NCBI RefSeq assembly: GCF_000282095.2 | Contig: NZ_AKKC02000011.1 | Span: 186,001 to 250,000, forward strand | DNA length: 64,000 nt | Direction: 5' to 3' | Origin: Rhizobium sp. CF080 | GTDB taxonomy: Bacteria > Pseudomonadota > Alphaproteobacteria > Rhizobiales > Rhizobiaceae | Shown here: positions 60,051 to 64,000 of the stretch, in pieces | Position numbering within the stretch: the stretch's first letter is position 1 | Layout: each line of letters starts with the position of its first letter | Position numbers and translations under genes: made by a program | The notes under the pieces: generated by a model | Seen by the model: the letters and a program-made list of their open reading frames with translations, nothing else | What the model was told of the DNA's origin: nothing | The model's database searches: none

Positions 60051-60845
60051 TTGAAAAGACTTTTGATCACCGGTGCCGGCGGCGGCCTCGGACGCGCCAT
60101 GCGCTCGCGCCTTGCCGGTTTTGCGGAGACGCTTCGCCTCTCCGATATCGTCGATGTCGGCCCCGCCGGGCCAAATGAGGAGGTCGTCACATGCGACCTT
60201 GGCGACGTCGATGCCGTCATGAAGCTGGTCGAGGGTTGCGATGGTATCCTGCATCTCGGCGGCGTCTCGGTGGAGGACAAGTTTTCGAAGATCCTCAATG
60301 CCAACCTGCTCGGCCTCTACAACATTTACGAAGCGGCCCGCGCCCATGGCCAGCCGCGCATCCTGTTCGCCAGCTCCAACCATGTGGTCGGTTTCTACCG
60401 CCAGGACGAGCATATCGACGTCAAGGCTCCGATGAAGCCGGACGGTCTCTACGGCGTTTCGAAATGCTTCGGCGAGGCGCTGGCGCGCATGTATTTCGAA
60501 AAATTCGGCCAGGAGACGGCGCTCGTCAGGATCGGCAGCTGCTTCGAAAAGCCGATCAACCACCGCATGCTGTCCGGCTGGATGTCCTATGACGACTTCG
60601 CGTCCCTGATCGACTGCGTCTTCCGCGCGCCCATGCTCGGCTGCCCGATCATCTGGGGCATTTCCGATAATGACAGCAAGTGGTGGGACAATTCCCACGC
60701 CTCCTATCTCGGCTGGAAGCCGAAGGACAATGCCGAACGCTTCCGCGCCGAGCTCGATGCCAAGGGGCGTCCGGAACCGACGTCGCCTGCCGCCGTCTAC
60801 CAGGGCGGCATGTTCACCCAGGACCCGATCTTTTCGGAGGACTGA
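60051..60845 (+). CDS. udh: Uronate dehydrogenase
   Basis: NAD-dependent SDR enzyme oxidising galacturonate or glucuronate to the aldaro-1,5-lactone. About 264 residues, close to the 265 of Agrobacterium Udh. Shared blocks are GPNEEVVTCDL, GIVHLGG-like GILHLGG, NIYEAARAHGQPRI, FASSNHVVG, DGLYGVSKCFGE (Y134, K138) and WWDNSHASYLGWKPKDNAE. The start is the TTG at 60051 (MKRLLITGAG) after GGAGG; the ATG at 59970 would add an unrelated leader. Divergent from the rest of the pathway. Confidence 0.92.
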   Translation: MKRLLITGAGGGLGRAMRSRLAGFAETLRLSDIVDVGPAGPNEEVVTCDLGDVDAVMKLVEGCDGILHLGGVSVEDKFSKILNANLLGLYNIYEAARAHGQPRILFASSNHVVGFYRQDEHIDVKAPMKPDGLYGVSKCFGEALARMYFEKFGQETALVRIGSCFEKPINHRMLSGWMSYDDFASLIDCVFRAPMLGCPIIWGISDNDSKWWDNSHASYLGWKPKDNAERFRAELDAKGRPEPTSPAAVYQGGMFTQDPIFSED

Positions 60846-60906
60846 TCCGGCCAGTGCCGGGTTCTTGTTTCCGGCTTTCGAACCCACCACATCAGCTCCT
60901 TCTAAA

Positions 60907-60934
60907 ACCTTCTTTTCTCTCAGAAGGTGTTTTC
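60907..60934 (+). terminator. Probable terminator after udh
   Basis: Inverted repeat ACCTTCT (60907-60913) and AGAAGGT (60922-60928) with an 8-nt loop, followed by GTTTTCC. The stem is weak and the U-tract short, but it lies 62 bp after the udh stop, just before the next gene. Confidence 0.5.
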
Positions 60935-60947
60935 CGGAGTTCTTGTC

Positions 60948-61925
60948 ATGGGATTTATCGATATTAATCCTCCCGTCGCCGAGGATGGTGCGCTTCTCGA
61001 CGCCTATTCGGAGACGGTTGCCGGCGCGGTCGACCGCGTCGGTCCTGCCGTCAGCCGCATCGAGCGGCTCGGCGGCGTTGCCGGCCAAGGGGGTCATGGA
61101 TCGGGCTTTGCGATTTCGCCCGACGGCCTGATCATCACCAACCACCACGTCGTTTCCGACGCCAAGACCGTCCGCATCCGCAGCGCCAATGGCGCTGTCG
61201 GGCAGGGCAGCGTGCTGGGCCGCGACGCCGATACCGATATCGCGCTGGTGCGCGCCGACATGGACGTTCAGGCCTGGGCACGGCTCGGCGATTCGCAGAA
61301 ATTGCGGCGCGGCCATATCGCCATCGCGATCGGCAATCCGCTTGGCTTCGACTGGTCGGTGACCTCGGGCGTCGTTTCGGCTTTGGGTCGGTCGATGCGG
61401 TCGTCCACAGGGCGGCTGATCGACGACGTGGTGCAGACCGACGCCGCCCTCAATCCGGGCAATTCCGGCGGGCCGCTGGTCTCCGCGTCCGGTGAGGTGG
61501 TCGGCGTCAATACCGCTGTCATCCGCGGCGCGCAGGGCATTGCCTTTGCGGTCGCCTCCAACACGGCCAATTTCGTCGTCTCGGAGATCCTGCGTTTCGG
61601 CCATGTGCGGCGCGCCTTCATCGGCATCGTCGTCGATACGACCGCGTTGCCGCGCCGCGTCGCGGTGAAGGCCGGGATGACGCAGGAAACGACGGTGCGC
61701 ATCCGCCGCATCGATGCGGGCAGCCCGGCTGACAGGGCGGGGCTGAAGGAAGGCGATTTCATCCTGGCGATCGACGGCCAGCCTGTCGGCGGCGCCGACG
61801 ATCTGATCCGTCTCCTGGACGGGACCCGGATCGGCAAGGATACGCCGATCTCTGTCTACGATCTCGATTCGCGAATCGTCGATCGCGTGCTCGTTCCCGC
61901 AGCCCGGCCGCATAACGGCGCATGA
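60948..61925 (+). CDS. HtrA/DegP-like serine protease with PDZ domain, no signal peptide
   Basis: A 325-residue S1C protease with catalytic His67 (ITNHHVVS), Asp97 (DTDIALV) and Ser173 (GNSGGPLV), then one PDZ domain (about 225-315; AGSPADRAGLKEGDFIL). Unlike DegP, the amino end (MGFIDINPPVAEDGA) has no signal peptide or membrane anchor, so it is predicted to be cytoplasmic. The start at 60948 follows CCGGAG. It stands alone, convergent with the phosphatase gene. Confidence 0.88.
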   Translation: MGFIDINPPVAEDGALLDAYSETVAGAVDRVGPAVSRIERLGGVAGQGGHGSGFAISPDGLIITNHHVVSDAKTVRIRSANGAVGQGSVLGRDADTDIALVRADMDVQAWARLGDSQKLRRGHIAIAIGNPLGFDWSVTSGVVSALGRSMRSSTGRLIDDVVQTDAALNPGNSGGPLVSASGEVVGVNTAVIRGAQGIAFAVASNTANFVVSEILRFGHVRRAFIGIVVDTTALPRRVAVKAGMTQETTVRIRRIDAGSPADRAGLKEGDFILAIDGQPVGGADDLIRLLDGTRIGKDTPISVYDLDSRIVDRVLVPAARPHNGA

Positions 61926-61960
61926 CGGCCCGATGAGGCTGTCAGCCGAGTTGCCCTGCC

Positions 61961-62701
61961 TTAGGACAGACGGCTTCTCAACCGTGCCATCGCCGGCTCA
62001 TCGAAACCGAGACGGACGAGGTAGTCCCGTACGCTGCCGTAGTTCTTGCCGATATGGTCGAGCGCCTGGCGCATGCTGCGCGGTTCCGAGGCCAGAACGA
62101 TATCGACGAGAGCTGCCGGGGTGCCGCGGCCGAGGGCACGATCCCTGAGCCTCGCGATCAGCGGGCCGGAGATCGTCGCCGTCAGGGCGTAATCCTCGAT
62201 AATGGTCGTCTCATCGACGCCGGCATTGGCGAGCAGCAGCGCCGAGATCACGCCTGTGCGGTCCTTGCCGGCGCTGCAGTGGAAGAGCACGGCGCCATCT
62301 GGCGCGTCGGCGATGGTTTTCAGGACTTCGGCAATCGCCGGCTGGCATTTGTCGATCGCCTGGCAGTAACGGTCGCCCATGTCGAAGCTCACCGCGGCAT
62401 TTGCCATCATCTCCACCGGTGCCAGTGCCGAAAACAGCGGCGTGTTGTGGTAGCGCACCTCGGCATGGCCGATGAACGGATTGGCTTCGGCGGCGATCTC
62501 GTGGGCATTGCGCAGGTCGATGACGGTGGTCAGTCCGTTGTCCAGCAAGGTGTCGATATCGGCCGCGCTCAAGGCGTGCAATGCGTCGCCGCGCAGGATC
62601 GAGCGCCAGCGGGTCAGGCCACCGTTGGCAGTCCTGTAACCGCCGAGGTCGCGGACATTGTGGGCGCCTTCCAGCGCGATCAGGCGTTCGTAAGCTAACA
62701 T
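61961..62701 (-). CDS. Tyrosine-phosphatase-like protein (PF13350 type)
   Basis: A 246-residue protein with the family opening NVRDLGGYRT and the P-loop FHCSAGKDRTGV, containing the Cys and Arg of CX5R. The lysine in the loop (AGKDR) is typical of lipid or inositol-phosphate acting relatives as well as of protein phosphatases. It begins one base after the stop of a sugar ABC permease gene, so it is part of that operon. Its substrate may be a phosphorylated form of the imported compound (inference). Confidence 0.87.
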   Translation of the reverse strand: MLAYERLIALEGAHNVRDLGGYRTANGGLTRWRSILRGDALHALSAADIDTLLDNGLTTVIDLRNAHEIAAEANPFIGHAEVRYHNTPLFSALAPVEMMANAAVSFDMGDRYCQAIDKCQPAIAEVLKTIADAPDGAVLFHCSAGKDRTGVISALLLANAGVDETTIIEDYALTATISGPLIARLRDRALGRGTPAALVDIVLASEPRSMRQALDHIGKNYGSVRDYLVRLGFDEPAMARLRSRLS

Positions 62702-62702
62702 C

Positions 62703-63566
62703 TCAGCGGATTCCGGATTTCATGAAGGATTCGATGACGTGGCGCTGCAGGACCAGGTAGATGATCAGGATCGGCAGGCTGGCGAGTGCCGCGGCCGCCA
62801 TCAGCGGTCCCCAGAGATTGCCCTCCTGGGTCATGAACATCTGCAGGCCGATCTGGACGACCGAGTTTTCGGGCTTGCGCGAAAGCAGTAGCGGCCAGAA
62901 ATATTCGTTCCAGGCGGAGATGAAGGCGATGATCGACAGGGAGGCGATCGGCGCGCCCATGTTCGGCACGACGATCTGCCAGAGGATCTTCCAGCTTCTG
63001 GCGCCATCGATGCGCGCCGCTTCGAGGATCTCTGTCGGGAAGGAGCGCATCGCGTTGTAGAGCAGCAGGATCGCAAAGGCATGCGCCGCATTCGGCACGA
63101 TGAGACCGGTCAGCGTGTCGAGAAGACCGAGCCGCGAGGCGAGCACGTAATTGGGGATCATCGTGACTTGGAAGGGCACCAGCCAGGAGAGCGCGATGAG
63201 GCCGTGGATGACACCGGAAAGGCGCATGCGCCAGCGCACCAGTGCATAGGCCGCAAACAGGCCGGTCACCACCTGCAGCAGCGCCGTCGCGGCGGATACG
63301 ATCGTGGTGTTGATCAGCAGCCCGATCATCGGAATGCGGGTCAGCACGAAGATGTAGTTTTCGAGCGACGGGTTGGACGGCCAGAGCGAGGTGGAGAAGA
63401 TCTCGTTCTCCGGCCGAAGCGAGGTGACGATCATCCAGTAGATCGGAAAGATCGACAGGAAGGACAGGAGGATCATCACCGTATGAACCGCGAACCTGCG
63501 GGTCTTGCCGGACTTCGTACCGGCGCAGGCGAGCGAGGCTGAGCCGTGCGAAACGTCAATTGTCAT
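62703..63566 (-). CDS. Sugar ABC transporter permease, MalG type
   Basis: About 287 residues with six membrane segments and the EAA loop EILEAARIDGARSWKILW. The start at 63566 (MTIDVSHG) overlaps the end of the upstream permease gene by 11 bp; the alternative at 63608 would overlap by more. It is followed immediately by the phosphatase-like gene. Confidence 0.9.
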   Translation of the reverse strand: MTIDVSHGSASLACAGTKSGKTRRFAVHTVMILLSFLSIFPIYWMIVTSLRPENEIFSTSLWPSNPSLENYIFVLTRIPMIGLLINTTIVSAATALLQVVTGLFAAYALVRWRMRLSGVIHGLIALSWLVPFQVTMIPNYVLASRLGLLDTLTGLIVPNAAHAFAILLLYNAMRSFPTEILEAARIDGARSWKILWQIVVPNMGAPIASLSIIAFISAWNEYFWPLLLSRKPENSVVQIGLQMFMTQEGNLWGPLMAAAALASLPILIIYLVLQRHVIESFMKSGIR

Positions 63567-64000
63567 AGACCGCGAACCTTTTCGTGAGCCACATGCAGCC
63601 CGCTGCAATCACCGCAAAACCGGCAAAGGCGATCATGCCGGCCGCCGAACTCCAGCCGGCCGACATGGTCTGGAACCCGTATTCCCAGAGAAGGTAGAAG
63701 ATGTTGGTGGTCGATTTCAGCGGGCCGCCATTGGTGAGCACGTTGATATAGGCAAAGCTCCACTGCGCCCCGAACAGGATGGTCATCATCGACAGAAGCA
63801 GAATGGTCGGCGACAGCAGCGGCAGGCGGATATCGCGGATGATGCCCCAGCGGCTGGCGCCGTCTATGCGCGCCGCCTCGATATAGGAGGGATTGATGCC
63901 GGCATTGGCGGCAGAAAACAGCAAGGTGGAAAAGCCAATCAGCTTCCAGCCGGTGATCCAGGTCAGCGTCGCAAGCGCGTATTTAGGATCGGTCAGAAAA
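63556..64000 (-). CDS. Sugar ABC transporter permease, MalF type (5' part outside window)
   Basis: Carboxy-terminal 147 residues of a MalF-type permease. The open frame runs without a stop to the window edge (FLTDPKYALATLTWITGWKL before the first in-window TTG), so the true start lies beyond base 64000. The EAA loop is SYIEAARIDGASRWGIIRDI. Its binding protein and ATPase are probably further upstream, outside the window. Confidence 0.9.
   Translation of the reverse strand, partial: FLTDPKYALATLTWITGWKLIGFSTLLFSAANAGINPSYIEAARIDGASRWGIIRDIRLPLLSPTILLLSMMTILFGAQWSFAYINVLTNGGPLKSTTNIFYLLWEYGFQTMSAGWSSAAGMIAFAGFAVIAAGCMWLTKRFAVYDN

Noticed and set aside
59973..61913. Open frame of 646 codons on the minus strand
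   Set aside because: It lies opposite udh and the HtrA-like protease. Its composition is low-complexity Asp/Arg/His and no family is recognisable.

Overview
This looks like a Rhizobiaceae replicon (Rhizobium, Agrobacterium, Neorhizobium or Ensifer group). The DNA is GC-rich. The window is dominated by ABC and TRAP solute transporters paired with sugar-acid catabolic genes. Several proteins match ones I know from this family: FrcBCA plus a ROK regulator, the Agrobacterium-type set Udh, galactarolactone isomerase, Gci and KdgD, and an L-arabinonate dehydratase like that of R. leguminosarum. A RIME-like palindromic repeat is also present. I see no rRNA, tRNA, CRISPR array or insertion sequence. 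All family calls come from reading the translations; no search was run.

Layout. (1) 36-7187: a carbohydrate ABC transporter with a HAD phosphatase (minus strand), divergent from murQ and a beta-lactamase-like hydrolase (plus). (2) 7255-11852: fructose-type transporter frcBCA and its divergent ROK regulator. (3) 11902-19259: a sugar-acid locus with an RraA-like protein, an IlvD/Edd-type dehydratase, a GntR regulator, a DHDPS-family enzyme, an enolase-superfamily dehydratase, an SMP-30 lactonase and an aldose epimerase. (4) 19444-25600: a GT87-like membrane glycosyltransferase, an OsmF/YehYXW-type osmoprotectant transporter and a DMT permease. (5) 25648-37312: a nine-gene minus-strand peptidoglycan-recycling operon (murA paralog, BadF-type kinase, murQ, dipeptide ABC transporter, beta-lactamase-like hydrolase, anmK), divergent from an RpiR regulator. 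(6) 37323-50957: a methyltransferase, then an oxidative sugar pathway in two divergent arms around an IclR/SMP-30 fusion. (7) 51082-60845: msrA, then a complete uronate pathway with a TRAP transporter. (8) 60948-64000: an HtrA-like protease, a tyrosine-phosphatase-like protein and part of another sugar ABC transporter.

The strongest unexplained structure ties regions 1 and 5 together. A 15-bp element of the form GGAAT-N5-ATTC lies upstream of the HAD/ABC operon (4938), murQ1 (5118), murQ2 (34052) and murA (36321). At each place it sits 6-9 bp upstream of a TTGA-type -35 box. I infer that the RpiR protein at 36461 is a MurR-like regulator of both loci, and that the unassigned sugar transporter of region 1 probably imports MurNAc, anhydro-MurNAc or a related amino sugar. 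The second notable item is the single-frame fusion of an IclR regulator to a lactonase (41874-43598). It has a well-placed internal start with its own ribosome binding site. IclR-type palindromes lie in its promoter and before the co-located transporter.

In region 7 the uronate pathway can be followed step by step: TRAP import, Udh oxidation to galactaro-1,5-lactone, isomerisation to the 1,4-lactone, ring opening by Gci, dehydration and decarboxylation by KdgD, and oxidation of 2-oxoglutarate semialdehyde by the aldehyde dehydrogenase. In region 6 the SDR, lactonase domain, enolase-superfamily dehydratase, DgoK and DgoA order into a De Ley-Doudoroff-like route for a galactose-like sugar. The exact substrates of regions 1, 3 and 6 cannot be fixed from sequence alone.
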